A stretch of DNA of 64,000 bases, taken from positions 62,001 to 126,000 of the forward strand of contig NZ_JACJRU010000005.1 of the NCBI RefSeq assembly GCF_014697425.1, written 5' to 3'. Position numbers and translations under genes: made by a program. The stretch is from Nostoc sp. FACHB-110. Its GTDB lineage: Bacteria; Cyanobacteriota; Cyanobacteriia; Cyanobacteriales; Nostocaceae. The notes under the pieces were generated by a model. That model was not told the DNA's origin, searched no databases, and saw only the letters and a list, made by a program, of their open reading frames with translations. Shown here piece by piece: positions 44,597-55,800 of this stretch; the stretch's first letter is position 1; every line of letters starts with the position of its first letter.

Positions 44597-45757
44597 TTAG
44601 GATATGGACGCAGCTTTGTGCTGAGGCTGTTGCTTCAGGAATTCTTCATTAGCAACAATCTCGCCAAAGGGGCTGATGATGTGTTTTTCTTCAACTTTGG
44701 GCAAGTTTTCTAACGGCAAACGGGGGAATAATAATTCGGCAACACGATAAGCTTCTTCTAAATGGGGATAGCCAGAAAGAATAAAGGTTTCAATTCCCAA
44801 GTCTGCATATTCCTGCATTCTGGCGGCGACTGTATCGGGATCACCTACCAGTGCTGTACCTGCACCACCACGCACTAAACCTACACCCGCCCACAAATTT
44901 GGGCTAATTTCGAGTGTTTCGCGGCTACCTTTGTGTAGCTGACTCATGCGGCGTTGCCCTTCCGAGTCCATCCGCGCATAAACTTTTTGGGCTTTGGAAA
45001 TAGCTTCATCATCCACATAGCGAATCAATTGATTAGCTGCGTCCCAAGCTTCAGTTTCAGTTTCCCGCACAATGACGTGCAGCCTAATGCCAAACCGCAA
45101 AGTTCTACCTTCAATCTCTGCAAGTCTGCGAACTGCGGCAATTTTCTCAGCAACTTGCGCTGGTGGTTCACCCCAAGTTAAATAAACATCTACGTGCTTG
45201 GCGGCGATTTTTTGGGCAATGGCTGAGGAACCACCAAACCATAACGGCGGATAGGGCTGCTGCACAGGCGCAAACACTATTTTGCCGCCTTGAATATCTA
45301 GATACTCACCCTTTAGGTTAACAGTTTCGCTACTAACAAGCGATCGCCATATCGTCAAAAATTCATCTGTTAATTCATAACGCTCATCATGACCCAAATG
45401 CAAGCCATCTCCAGCGGCCTCCACCGGATCACCACCTGTGACAACGTTAATCAACAACCTCCCCCCAGACAAGCGGTCAAACGTCGCCGCCATCCTCGCG
45501 GCTAACGTTGGCGACATCAACCCCGGACGTATCGCCACCAAAAAACGCATCCGTTGAGTTAGGGATACTAGAGTTGATGCCACAACCCAAGCATCTTCGC
45601 AAGACCTACCTGTAGGTAACAAAGCCCCCGTGTAACCCAGGTCATCCACTGCCTGTGCAATTTGTCGAAAATATGGAAAGCTAACAGCTCTACCGCCTGT
45701 TGCTGTTCCTAAGTAGCGCCCATCGCCGTGGGTAGGGATGAACCAGAGTAACTGCAT
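44597..45757 (-). CDS. ssuD: FMNH2-dependent alkanesulphonate monooxygenase SsuD
   Basis: 386 residues, full length for SsuD, a luciferase-like TIM barrel. Signature segments: [64 protein letters not shown] and [15 protein letters not shown]. With SsuE it releases sulphite from alkanesulphonates for growth when sulphate is scarce. It is the first gene of the operon, with AAGGAT as ribosome-binding site and an overlapping dyad in the leader. No ssuABC transporter genes are in the window. The C-terminus after about residue 365 is a low-complexity tail ([14 protein letters not shown]). Confidence 0.95.
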   Translation of the reverse strand: MQLLWFIPTHGDGRYLGTATGGRAVSFPYFRQIAQAVDDLGYTGALLPTGRSCEDAWVVASTLVSLTQRMRFLVAIRPGLMSPTLAARMAATFDRLSGGRLLINVVTGGDPVEAAGDGLHLGHDERYELTDEFLTIWRSLVSSETVNLKGEYLDIQGGKIVFAPVQQPYPPLWFGGSSAIAQKIAAKHVDVYLTWGEPPAQVAEKIAAVRRLAEIEGRTLRFGIRLHVIVRETETEAWDAANQLIRYVDDEAISKAQKVYARMDSEGQRRMSQLHKGSRETLEISPNLWAGVGLVRGGAGTALVGDPDTVAARMQEYADLGIETFILSGYPHLEEAYRVAELLFPRLPLENLPKVEEKHIISPFGEIVANEEFLKQQPQHKAASIS

Positions 45758-45772
45758 GAATCCTATCCTTTT

Positions 45773-45799
45773 TAAATCGGTAACTCTATCGATTTACCG
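45773..45799. promoter_or_regulatory. Overlapping dyads upstream of ssuD
   Basis: TAAATCG (45773-45779) pairs with CGATTTA (45790-45796), and CGGTAA (45778-45783) pairs with TTACCG (45794-45799). The site lies just upstream of the ribosome-binding site and could be an operator or an alternative RNA fold for sulphur control. Confidence 0.5.
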
Positions 45800-45938
45800 T
45801 ATTTTATCTTGGATAAGAGTATTGCATATCCTACTTAGGTAAGCAAGAGATTTTTGAAAAATTGGGTGATATGCTATTAGTCACCTAATTTGCAGTTTAG
45901 ACCGCAGGGAGGCAAAGGGCGTAAGTCCTATTCATCAG

Positions 45939-46020
45939 GTGATAGTCAGCTGATGTGCATTTAAGTTGCAGAATTTGAATTGTTGCTAAAAACTTCCAAC
46001 CCTCTCCCCTGCTCCCTGCC
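45939..46020. repeat. Dispersed intergenic repeat, family D, copy 2
   Basis: Matches the reverse complement of 35364-35446, containing TGATGTGCATTTAAGTTGCA and ending in the pyrimidine run CCCTCTCCCCTGCTCCC. It lies downstream of the first O-methyltransferase stop. Confidence 0.85.
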
Positions 46021-46043
46021 TACCCCATCAATGGGATATTGTT

Positions 46044-47111
46044 TTAATGGGAAATCTCTGACTTCGGCTTTTCACCTGTGACAATGCTCCAATAGCCAAA
46101 AGTTGGGGTAACTTGAATATTGATAAAACCAACTTCATTCATCATTGTGGATAGTTCTAAACCAGAATATTGCTGTCCTCCGGCGCACCAAAGTAGCATA
46201 ATTAGATTATATGCTGCTGTTGAAAGTGGTGCGGTGCGATCGTCATTAAATAGCCATTCATGAACAATTAAACGTCCACCAGGTTCTAAACTGTCAAAGC
46301 TTTTTTGCGTCAGAAACCGACATTGTTCTGGTGTCCAATCGTGATATATCAGCGAATAAAAGTGTAAATCTGCTGAAGGTAAATCATCTTGCCACATATC
46401 GCCAGCATGAGTGTTAATTTGATTTTGTAACCCATGTTGACTAATAAATTCTTGGGCGACTTCGCAGATAGGTGCTAAATCAAAAACCGTTGCTTTTAAA
46501 CTCGGACATTTTAAAGTTGCACCAATAGAATGAGCGCCAGAACCACCACCAATGTCTAACATTTGCTGATAATTGGCAAGATTAATTTTTTCTGGCCATG
46601 CTAAAGCCGCAGAAATACTCGCAGAGTGCATAGCGCGGGTAAAATTCCTGGCAATTTCATCTTGTTGTTCGTGAACTTCAAAGACATCTACGCCTTCATA
46701 AACTTGAGTCTTATCTGTTAAAATTGACTTTTTAATTCCCTCATAAGAATAAGAACTGGCGTTAGCAATCATTAAATCGAAATAGCCACAAAAAGAAGTC
46801 AAGCTAGTTTCTAATAAATACTCACGCGCCACAGTTGTGATATGGTACTGATTGTCTTGAAACTGTACTAATTCTAACGATGTGCATATAGATAAAACTG
46901 CACTAGCAGAACGATGTGCCAAATTGAGGCTTTGACAAATTTCTAAAAGAGTCCGAGGACTTTCTGCTAACAGGGGAAATAGTTTTAACTCATGTGCTAC
47001 TAAGACAGTTGGAAAAGCATGTAACCCAATAATGACATCCCAAACTTGTTTACCGTCTGTTTGCGGTTGGGGAATTGAATTAATTTCGGGTTTGATAATT
47101 TGTTGAACCAT
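46044..47111 (-). CDS. SAM-dependent O-methyltransferase (acetylserotonin OMT type)
   Basis: 355 residues. N-terminal winged-helix dimerisation domain (about 25-110), SAM-binding motif LDIGGGSGAHSIG (about 190-202) and catalytic HDWTPEQC, whose His is the general base in this family. It is a small-molecule O-methyltransferase of the plant/bacterial natural-product type; its substrate is unknown. The gene follows its paralogue at 47194 by 82 bp in the same direction; the two share plan and many motifs, indicating tandem duplication. The ribosome-binding site is GAGAG. Confidence 0.9.
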   Translation of the reverse strand: MVQQIIKPEINSIPQPQTDGKQVWDVIIGLHAFPTVLVAHELKLFPLLAESPRTLLEICQSLNLAHRSASAVLSICTSLELVQFQDNQYHITTVAREYLLETSLTSFCGYFDLMIANASSYSYEGIKKSILTDKTQVYEGVDVFEVHEQQDEIARNFTRAMHSASISAALAWPEKINLANYQQMLDIGGGSGAHSIGATLKCPSLKATVFDLAPICEVAQEFISQHGLQNQINTHAGDMWQDDLPSADLHFYSLIYHDWTPEQCRFLTQKSFDSLEPGGRLIVHEWLFNDDRTAPLSTAAYNLIMLLWCAGGQQYSGLELSTMMNEVGFINIQVTPTFGYWSIVTGEKPKSEISH

Positions 47112-47193
47112 TCTATTTGTCTCTCAATTTGAGGAAGTAGTAATCAAGGAAAATGCTGGAAGCGATTTTGTAGAGATAGTTACTTAGTCAAAA

Positions 47194-48225
47194 TTACGGC
47201 TTTGTCGCACTAATCAAAGAATAGTAACCGTAGGTGGGAGTGATAGATATATCGACAAATCCGCATTCGGTTAATAGTTGCTGAATTTCTCTAGCTGTGA
47301 ATTGCTTACCTTCTGTCACCCAAACCATACACAGAGAAAATGCTGTAGCCACTAAAGGGCTATCTTTGGTATCAGATAAGAGTATTTCGTGGAGGTAAAT
47401 TTTCCCACCTTTTGGTAAGGCAGCAAAGCTACTGCGCGCAAGATGGAGACATTTTTCGCGTCCCCAATCATGAAAGATATTACCAAATAAAATTGCGTCG
47501 TAACCTGAAGGAAAAGGATCTGTAAAGAAGTTGCCTGCTTTCGTATCAATTCTTGCTTGTAGTCCAGCTGCGGCGATGTATTTGTCTGCAATTTTACACA
47601 CCACTGGCAACTCTAGAATGGTACAACGCAAATCAGGATAATGTTGAGCCAAGGCAAAACAAAACGCACCAGAACCACCACCCACATCAAGAAGGCGTTT
47701 GACACTTGTAAAGTCGCCTCTAATAGCAGCACCAACCGCCGGAGAGACTGTTTGGCTGTGCATATGGCTAGTAAAGGCTTTGGCTTGTTCTGGTTCTAGT
47801 TCATGAGTTTCCCAAATATCTTTATCTTCGTAGATGGTAGATTTATCATTGCGTAATGCTGTCAGTAGCGATGCGTGGGATAAAGGAGTGCTTCGCATTA
47901 GATGTAAAATTCCACCCCAGTAAAAAGGACTTTGAGGTAAGAGGAAATTGCGAGATACTTCTGTAATCGCAAATTTCTCATTTTGTTGCACTAGATAACC
48001 AAGGGATGTCATTACTCCTAACAAGGCTTCTGTGGAACGGTGTCCTAAATCTAGGCTTTGGGCTACTTCATCTGCTGTCGCGGGTGATTTTTCTAACAGC
48101 GTAAATAAGCCTAGTTCATCGGCAACGGTGAGTGTGGGAAAATGAAACATTGACATCCATGTTTCCCACAGTAAGCGATCGTCACAGGTAGGGATAGACA
48201 ATTTTTTCGTTTGCTGTTCTGACAT
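47194..48225 (-). CDS. SAM-dependent O-methyltransferase, tandem paralogue
   Basis: 343 residues, same architecture as the neighbour: N-terminal winged helix, SAM motif LDVGGGSGAFCFA and catalytic HDWGREKC, with the family C-terminal YGYYSLISA. Compared with the paralogue the N-terminus is shorter and the middle (HLMRSTPLSHASLLTALRND) differs most, so the two probably methylate different substrates or positions. It is downstream of the epimerase gene by 189 bp. Confidence 0.9.
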   Translation of the reverse strand: MSEQQTKKLSIPTCDDRLLWETWMSMFHFPTLTVADELGLFTLLEKSPATADEVAQSLDLGHRSTEALLGVMTSLGYLVQQNEKFAITEVSRNFLLPQSPFYWGGILHLMRSTPLSHASLLTALRNDKSTIYEDKDIWETHELEPEQAKAFTSHMHSQTVSPAVGAAIRGDFTSVKRLLDVGGGSGAFCFALAQHYPDLRCTILELPVVCKIADKYIAAAGLQARIDTKAGNFFTDPFPSGYDAILFGNIFHDWGREKCLHLARSSFAALPKGGKIYLHEILLSDTKDSPLVATAFSLCMVWVTEGKQFTAREIQQLLTECGFVDISITPTYGYYSLISATKP

Positions 48226-48414
48226 GAATGAAAATCCTTATATGTACTGATTGATTCAACTGCTGGAAAAACTGAAGTTTTTACCAGATAAGAAGTTGAA
48301 GATGTCTGCGTGGCTAAGTGGTGTCCAGAGCAAATAAAGCCATCGTCTAAAATCAGCAAAAAGCAAATAAACTAGCTATTCTCTACCGTTGCTTTTTACT
48401 TTTGCCTTGTTGTC

Positions 48415-49440
48415 TTAAACACCTACTATAAGTGGAGTTTTGCCGTTGGCAAGGACGGGACTAGAGAAAAACTCTAAATACCATTCGACGGTTTCTCTTA
48501 GGCCTTCTTCCAATGAATAACGAGGAGTCCAATTTAAAACATTTTGTGCTTTTTGAGTAGAGACGTGCTGATGCCAAATTTCGCTATGAGGTGAAGGTAT
48601 AAGTATTGGCTCTATATCTTGACGATTCATGATTTGCTGAATCTTCTGTACTATCTCTAACACTGTCCAACTACCGCCCATTGCAAAGTTAAATGCTTCT
48701 CCATGTACCTCTGGATGTGCTAAACCTTCAAACATAGAAATGTATGTGTTTACAGCGTCTTTGACATATAAAAAATCACGCTTGAAACTACCTTGAGGTG
48801 GCATTTTGACTATGGGAGATTCATTTTTTAACAGACGGCGAATAGTGTTAGGAATTAAGCGATTTAAGTTTAAATCGCCACCGCCGTAAATGTTGCCAAA
48901 TCTCCCTATAGCTACTGGCAATTTATAGCTGTGATAATAGCTGCGAGCAATCATATCAGCACAACTTTTAGAAGCATCGTAAGGATTTTTCCCAATGGTT
49001 GGTAGGTCTTCTGTATAAGGTAGAATTGGACTGTCACCGTAAGCTTTATCGCTGGATGCAATGATTACTCGTTGTACTAAATCAGAATGTATCCGACAAG
49101 CTTCTAAAACGTTATATGTGCCGCGAATATTAATTTCAAAGGCGAGGCGAGGTTTTTCAAATGCTAAACCTTCAACGGAGATGGCGGCTAGATGAAATAC
49201 TGTATCAATTTTGTAGTCACAAATTACTTTTTCTAGCAGGTTGTAGTCTTCTATAGAGCCAATAATGTTTTGTACTCGATGAAACAGTCCATTCTGCACA
49301 AAATAACTATTAGGATTCCAGTCAGCTAATATGGTGACGACTGTCGCTTCTTGCTCTAGGAGGTATTGACTGAGCCAAGAACCCATAAAACCGGATGCTC
49401 CGGTGACTAACACACGACGCTCACGCAGATGCTTATTCAT
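48415..49440 (-). CDS. NAD-dependent epimerase/dehydratase (sugar-nucleotide type)
   Basis: 341 residues, extended short-chain dehydrogenase: Rossmann motif VLVTGASGFMGSW (G14, G17, G20), active-site YDASKSCAD (Tyr-x-x-x-Lys) and a C-terminal substrate region (FNFAMGGSWTVLEIVQKI). It most resembles GDP-mannose or CDP-glucose 4,6-dehydratases. It could supply a deoxysugar to the product made with the downstream methyltransferases, but that is inference. No signal or membrane part. Confidence 0.9.
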   Translation of the reverse strand: MNKHLRERRVLVTGASGFMGSWLSQYLLEQEATVVTILADWNPNSYFVQNGLFHRVQNIIGSIEDYNLLEKVICDYKIDTVFHLAAISVEGLAFEKPRLAFEINIRGTYNVLEACRIHSDLVQRVIIASSDKAYGDSPILPYTEDLPTIGKNPYDASKSCADMIARSYYHSYKLPVAIGRFGNIYGGGDLNLNRLIPNTIRRLLKNESPIVKMPPQGSFKRDFLYVKDAVNTYISMFEGLAHPEVHGEAFNFAMGGSWTVLEIVQKIQQIMNRQDIEPILIPSPHSEIWHQHVSTQKAQNVLNWTPRYSLEEGLRETVEWYLEFFSSPVLANGKTPLIVGV

Positions 49441-50465
49441 GAATGTACCTGACGGAAAAAGATTCTTTTTTAGACAAACTCGAATTTCACCACATTTATT
49501 GTTGTGGCAATTTAAGCTACACAGCAGTTAGTTCAACAAAATACTGTAGACTCTGACAAAGTTGGATAGATTTTTTGATGCTGAAACTTGGGAATTACAA
49601 GAGTTACGGCAAAAAATATCTGGATTTGTCAGATGAAATCTAGAGGCTTCAAATATTCAGTAGTCTGCTATCAAACATGGCTGAGATGATATCAGATACT
49701 TAGTGTGAGTCAGCTAAAATTTAATCAGTGATACCTTGTTTAGCAGCGATCGCCTACGACCTAAAATACCCCAAATTACTGCTTAGTATGGATTTTCCAA
49801 TATCGAAGTTTTTTACCTACTTACGTAGTATAGGTAATTAATTTCGTATCTCTTACAATTGTTAAACAAATATAAAAAAAAGATTAGCGTGAATATACTT
49901 AATTAATCGCTAAAAAATATGATAAAAATCACATTGTCAAAAATAATCACTGTATTTTTACTGGCTATGAAGATGAATACTTCAATTTTAAATAGATTTT
50001 TTCAGCTTCCTCTAGTGAAAATCCTTAATAGAAGATACTGTAGGAATTCGGTTTGATTTGTGAACTTAGTCGTGTAAGTAGGGAGTAGGAAAGAAGATTG
50101 TGTTGGGTGTACTGATTTTTTCCTAAATCAAATATGACTTCCATAGCTTATGAATTAGTATGGATAGTTATTTTAGTAATATCAGTAGTGTAAATTAAAT
50201 ACAAAGTAAAAATTATACCTGCAGAATTAGTGATATTACGTTTTTGTTATATTTTCCTGACTTAATGAAGATAAACGGCATTTATGTTAAATAAGCAGGA
50301 AAAAATTAGCACACACTCAAATAATGACACAATAGTTAGATTTGGAATACAAATCTATTAATTTCTCCCAAGTAAAAAATAAATTTGTACATAAATCTTA
50401 CCTAAGTAGTAAACAAACATCTAACTTAAGTTGCTTGCAATTTTGGAAAATAAAGACTACATCAG
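49441..50465. other. 1-kb AT-rich non-coding region
   Basis: Lies upstream of the epimerase and downstream of the aldehyde dehydrogenase. It contains the family A repeat at 50041-50122. The open frame starting at 50342 overlaps the dehydrogenase and shows no family character. Nothing else is recognised. Confidence 0.65.
50041..50122. repeat. Left-half copy of the MITE-like element at 11846
   Basis: TAGGAATTCGGTTTGATTTG, heptamers AGTAGGGAGTAGG and TGTACTGATTTTT match the left end of the 11846-12051 element, but no matching right end is seen, so it is truncated or decayed. Confidence 0.75.
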
Positions 50466-51959
50466 TTAATTGCGGTTATCTATTTGAGCGCGTTGCAAGC
50501 TGCCGGAAAAGTCAACATAGACACTTTTCCATTCTGTAAAGACATCTAAAGCAGTGGTTCCAGCTTCGCGGTGGCCATTACCTGTTTGTTTTACACCCCC
50601 AAAAGGTAAATGCACTTCTGCGCCGATGGTGGGGCCGTTAATATAAGTTATACCTGCTTCAATGTCACGCATAGCTGCAAAAGCGCGGTTAATATTGCGT
50701 GTATACACTGAAGAAGAAAGTCCATATTTGGTATCATTGAGAATAGCGATCGCTTCTTCAAAGGAATTAACCTCAATTAATGCCACTACCGGGCCGAATA
50801 TCTCTTCCCGGGCGACACGCATCTCAGGGGTAACATTATCTAAAATAGTTGGCAAAAAGAAATTACCTTCTTTTAGTAGCCCATCCCTGGCTATTTCCCC
50901 GCCAATTAATATCTTTGCCCCTTCCGCACGGGCAATGTGCATATATTCATTTACCCGTTGCAGTTGTCTTCGATTAATTATCGGCCCAATTTCTGTATCA
51001 GGGTCATAACCTGCACCTAAGCGTAATTTAGCAGCACGCTCATAAAGCATGGTAGTAAACTGTTCTTTGATGTCGCGGTGCAAAATTAAACGACTCGTAG
51101 CCGTACAACGCTGGCCTGTCGTCCCAAATGCACCCCAAACAGCACCATCTAAGGCTAGTTCTAAATCTGCATCTTCCATCACCACTTGGGCATTTTTCCC
51201 GCCCATCTCTAAACAGACGCGCTTGTGAGTGCGTCCGCAAGTTGCGCCCACATAAGCCCCAGTTTCTGAAGAACCTGTAAACGACACTAAATCAATATCA
51301 GGATGTTCGACTAAAGCTTTGCCGACTTCTTCACCAACACCATGCACTAAGTTAATTACACCTGGCGGTAAACCTGCGGCGGCGAATATTTCCACAAGTT
51401 TAGTTGCACAAGCGGGTGTATCTTCTGCTGGCTTGAGGATGACTGTATTACCACACACCAAAGCTGGCATAGCTTTCCAACAGGGAATAGCTACAGGGAA
51501 ATTCCACGGTGTAATTAAGGCACAAACACCAATAGGCATTCGCACCGTCATGGCAAATTTGTTAGGCATTTCTGAAGGTGTGGTGACTCCAAATAGCCGC
51601 CGTCCTTCGCCTGCACTATAAAAAGCGCAGTCAATACCTTCTTGCACATCGCCCCTAGCTTCTGTGAGGGGTTTACCCATTTCTCGACTAATTAATTGGG
51701 CGAGTTCTTCTTTATGCTGGAGTAATAATTCTCCCACACGAAAAATATATTCGGCTCTAGCTGGGGCGGGAACTTTTCGCCAACTAATATAAGCTTTACG
51801 GGCTGCGGCTACGGCTTTATCAACATCCTCAGCTTGGGAACGGGGAAAGGTGGCGACAACTTCGCTGACTAAGGCTGGGTTGCAACTATCGAGAGTATTT
51901 TTGGTGAAAGCATCCAACCACTGACCATCTAGATAATTTTGGCAAGTTAGCGTAGTCAT
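50466..51959 (-). CDS. NAD(P)-dependent aldehyde dehydrogenase
   Basis: 497 residues, standard length. Cofactor and catalytic motifs: [39 protein letters not shown] (general-base Glu), [10 protein letters not shown] (nucleophilic Cys) and [15 protein letters not shown] near the end. It oxidises an aldehyde to the acid; the sequence resembles the ALDH7 and semialdehyde-dehydrogenase groups (aminoadipate, glutarate or ketoglutarate semialdehydes), so substrate is open. It lies downstream of the cyclase-family gene on the same strand, with 114 bp between, possibly one unit. Confidence 0.92.
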   Translation of the reverse strand: MTTLTCQNYLDGQWLDAFTKNTLDSCNPALVSEVVATFPRSQAEDVDKAVAAARKAYISWRKVPAPARAEYIFRVGELLLQHKEELAQLISREMGKPLTEARGDVQEGIDCAFYSAGEGRRLFGVTTPSEMPNKFAMTVRMPIGVCALITPWNFPVAIPCWKAMPALVCGNTVILKPAEDTPACATKLVEIFAAAGLPPGVINLVHGVGEEVGKALVEHPDIDLVSFTGSSETGAYVGATCGRTHKRVCLEMGGKNAQVVMEDADLELALDGAVWGAFGTTGQRCTATSRLILHRDIKEQFTTMLYERAAKLRLGAGYDPDTEIGPIINRRQLQRVNEYMHIARAEGAKILIGGEIARDGLLKEGNFFLPTILDNVTPEMRVAREEIFGPVVALIEVNSFEEAIAILNDTKYGLSSSVYTRNINRAFAAMRDIEAGITYINGPTIGAEVHLPFGGVKQTGNGHREAGTTALDVFTEWKSVYVDFSGSLQRAQIDNRN

Positions 51960-52073
51960 AATAATTACTGCTTAAATTAAAATTTTTTAGAGAATTGGTA
52001 TATTTGATTTGTTTTTCTAGGGTATCGCCAAGATTTAAGAATGGGTGGAAGAGAAGAAAGTTATACACAAAAT

Positions 52074-52775
52074 TTAAGGCACAAACGCCAACACACCTAC
52101 AGGAGAACCAGAACCGCCACGTAATCTTAGAGGTGCGATCGCTAGTGTAGTACCCTTGGGTGGTAGTTGGTCTAAATTAGTGAGATTTTCTAGGACAATA
52201 CCAGACTGTGCCAAAATTAAATGATTAGTAGCAAAGCTTTGATCATTTCCTGGGTCTACACCATGCGTATCAATGCCTACACCAGAAATTCGTCGTTGGT
52301 TGAGTAAAAACTGCGTTGCGTAGCTGCTAAACCCTGGAAAGTGCATCATACCTTGAGTATCTTGGTTAAAGAAGGCGCGTCTATCTCCCCACTTATGTTG
52401 CCAACCAGTGTAAACTAGCACCACATTACCGCTTTCAATTTCGCCGTGTATTTCTTCCCAAGCCAAAATATCAGCAATAGTTAAAGCGTAATCAGAATTA
52501 TCAGCAGCCGCTACGCAGATATCGATAACCACTGCCGGAACCACTAATAATTCAGCCGGGTATTGTTCAATACCTGCACCATCAGCGAAAAAACTATTAG
52601 GGGCGTTAATATGAGTCGCGCTATGTTCTCCTATAGAAAAACGCCGCAAATAATAACCATCATCAGGAATTTTGGCGACGGTGGTAAATTCCACTGGCGG
52701 GTCGCCTGGCCATTGCGGGATATTTCTGTCGATAATATGGCTAAGGTGGATAACTCGTGAATAAGTAATTTGCAT
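52074..52775 (-). CDS. Cyclase-family metal hydrolase (kynurenine-formamidase-like)
   Basis: 233 residues. The fold is that of the cyclase family (Pfam group with kynurenine formamidase): start VIHLSHIIDRNIPQWPGDPP, metal-site region GEHSATHINAPNSF and GVGIDTHGVDPG. The usual H-x-G-T-H-x-D-x-P appears as HSATHINAP, so Gly-Thr became Ala-Thr and Asp became Asn, which may alter metal binding. The substrate is not known. It ends 60 bp before the next gene on the same strand starts upstream and precedes the aldehyde dehydrogenase. Confidence 0.85.
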   Translation of the reverse strand: MQITYSRVIHLSHIIDRNIPQWPGDPPVEFTTVAKIPDDGYYLRRFSIGEHSATHINAPNSFFADGAGIEQYPAELLVVPAVVIDICVAAADNSDYALTIADILAWEEIHGEIESGNVVLVYTGWQHKWGDRRAFFNQDTQGMMHFPGFSSYATQFLLNQRRISGVGIDTHGVDPGNDQSFATNHLILAQSGIVLENLTNLDQLPPKGTTLAIAPLRLRGGSGSPVGVLAFVP

Positions 52776-52835
52776 AAATAGTTAATGTACATTTGTCCTT
52801 TGTCATTATTTATTTTTATCCCCTGTTCTTCCTCA

Positions 52836-55800
52836 TCACTGACTAGGTGTAGTTCCCTCTTCAAAGGGACGCACAATAGGCGGTGGAGGTGTAATTTCTG
52901 GTTGAAAGATGCCTTGTAGTGCTTGTTCTAGGGTTTGGGCCATGACGATGCGGTTTTCGTAAGCTACAACTACGCGCACTAAAGTTGGCAAACTATTTTG
53001 CGCTGCTTCTAAATAGATAGGCTCAACATATAATAAAGATTGCTCAATGGGAATAACTAATAAATTACCTTGAATTGCTCTAGACCCTTGGCGGTTCCAT
53101 AAAGAGATTTGCTGGGAAATTACTGGGTCTTGGTTAATGCGGGCTTCAATTTGTTCTGTTCCGTAAACGAGGCGTTCTTTAGGAAAGATATATAACAAGA
53201 GTTTACCGTAATTCTCCTCATCAGATCGCGCGGCTAACCAAGCAATTAAATTTGTGCGCTGTCTGGGTGTGTAAGGTAAAAACAGCAGAAATTCCTCTAG
53301 TTGCACGTTAGGTAGGCTAGTGATTAAATAATACGGTTCTACTGGACGCGCTTCACTACCATAAATTTCGTTGGGAATTTGCCACTGGTCTTCGCGGTTG
53401 TAAAATACCTGGGGGTCAGTCATGTGATAAGTTATCAACTGCTCGGCTTGAGTTTGAAAAAAGTCCAACGGGTAGCGGACATGAGTGCGGAGGGTGGCTG
53501 GCATCGCACTCAGGGGCTGAAACATTTTGGGTAAGATGGTTGCCCAAGTATTAATTATGGGATCTCTAGTGTCGGCAATGTAAAAGTTCACAGTGCCGTT
53601 GTAAGCGTCAATCACTACTTTGACAGAGTTGCGAATGTAATTAATCCCATTTTTATCAGGGTCAGAATAAGGATAGCGATCGCTGGTAGTATAAGCATCG
53701 ATAATCCAGTACAATTTGTTTTTAATATCTGGAACATCAGAGTTGACATCAGCCGCAACTAAATAAGGGTTGCTATCAAATTTGAGAAAAGGTGCGATCG
53801 CTCGAATCCGTTGATTGACATTCCGGCGAAACAGAACTTTTGTATCAGGCAAAAAGTCTCGCGTAAATAGCATTTGCCAATCTTTCAAATACATAGCAAA
53901 TAACCAGCGTCGCCATCTACTCCCGATGGAAACGCCTCCTCGCCCATCGTAAATGTTATAAGCGTTATCACTGCCACTGGGATAATCTAATTCTCTAACT
54001 CTAGTGCCAGTCATTACATAAGTATTCGTAATCTCACCGTAATAAATTCTTGGTAGTCCAATGGGAATGCTATTACGAATTGCGGCATTAGCAGTAGTCA
54101 ACGGGCCATCACTACTACTGGCAATATCTTTGACAAAGTATTCTGGTAAGCCACCAGGGCCGACTGTATTCACCGGACTAACTGTAAAGCCATAGCCGTG
54201 TGTATAAATTAGATGGCGGTTGACCCATGTTTGTGCTTGTTGTGGTACAGCACCATAGTCTAATTCCCTGGCAGCAATTAATACTTGTCGCTTTTCTGCT
54301 GAGTCTGATGTAGGTGCGGATGCTATGGTATTGGGTGGCGCGGCTGGGCGGTTCGCGGTTGCTTCAGTTGCTAAAGTATAGCGATCAATGTCAGCATCAG
54401 GAAAGCGGTAATAGGGGCGAATTTGTTGCAGTTGGCGGTTAGTATCTAAAAGTGGTCGCTGATCCCACAAACGAATATTGCGAATTGTTAAGGCATTGGT
54501 GCGGAGATCAGCTTGCGTTAAGGTTCCCTGAGGGTTGAAGGTTCTAGCATCAATAGCTTCTAAGCCAAATGCTTGGCGAGTTAAGGCAATTGTTCTTTGA
54601 ATGTAGGGTTCTTCTCGCTGTAATTCGTTGGGTAGGACAATGAAATTCTGCACTAAAGACGGCAAGATTACACCAGCCACCACAGCAATGACCAAATAAA
54701 CGCCGAAACCATAAAACACCCAGCCACGAGAGCGAGATTTTGGTCGCCAGAAAACTGTACGCCACAACAGGTAAAAAGCGATCGCCACTGCTAAAACACA
54801 CAGAACGTTGTAGGCTGGTAACTGCACATTCACATCAGTGTAACTAGCACCGTAAATCACACCTTGTCGGGAATACACCAATTCATAACGACTTAGCCAA
54901 TAACTGAGGGCGACAACCAGCATCAATAAGCCACCCATCCCGTATAAGTGACGCTGCTGCTGGGAAGAAAATCCTGGGAAAATTCCTTGGCTTAAACTAT
55001 CGGCTGAAAGTAGATAAGTTAGACTTACGGCTGCAAAGCCAAATAAAAATAAACCCATTAACCAGAGTTCTAGTAATTCCCAGACTGGTAGGGAAAAAAT
55101 ATAGAAACTGATATCTCGGCTAAATAAAGGATCGGAATAATTAAATTGAGTTGGGTGGAAATATTGCAGAACTTTTGCCCAGTTGTGATGCACTATCCAA
55201 CCAAATAAAAGTGTAAATATACCTGCGATCGCTGTGAGTAAAATTCGCGGATAAATTAAAATAGCGATCGCTACGCCTGCAACTAAACCCCCATATAAAA
55301 CTTGAGCAGTAATTTGTGTTCCTAATTGCCAAATTGTTTCTAGCCGAAACAAAGATAAAACAGGTTGTCCGACTCTTTTTGTGGAAGCTTGCCAATATGC
55401 GAAAGCTACCTGACCATAATGTGCCAGCATTAAGCCTATCAACAAGCTCAATATTAAAACTAGCGGGATTAACCACCTTAATTGTAAGGTTGGTTGATCA
55501 GTGGTTTGCTTGTCATTAAATTTGGCAGACTGAGGACTGAGCAAATTTTTGAATTCAGCTTGCAGTCCGCCTTCCTCCAGCCTAACTTGGTCAATTTTCC
55601 AAGATTGAGGATATTTCAGCCGCCTTGCTAAAAACAAATTACCGAACAAATAGACAGCACTAATAATAGTGACCACCAACCATAAAATACCCTTAGTTAG
55701 CAACCTCAGCCAAAATACTGATAGATAGCCAACTTCGTGGAACCAAAAAATTTCTGCTCCTAGGCGGGAACCCAAATCTAACAAGAACCACAGCCCTAGG

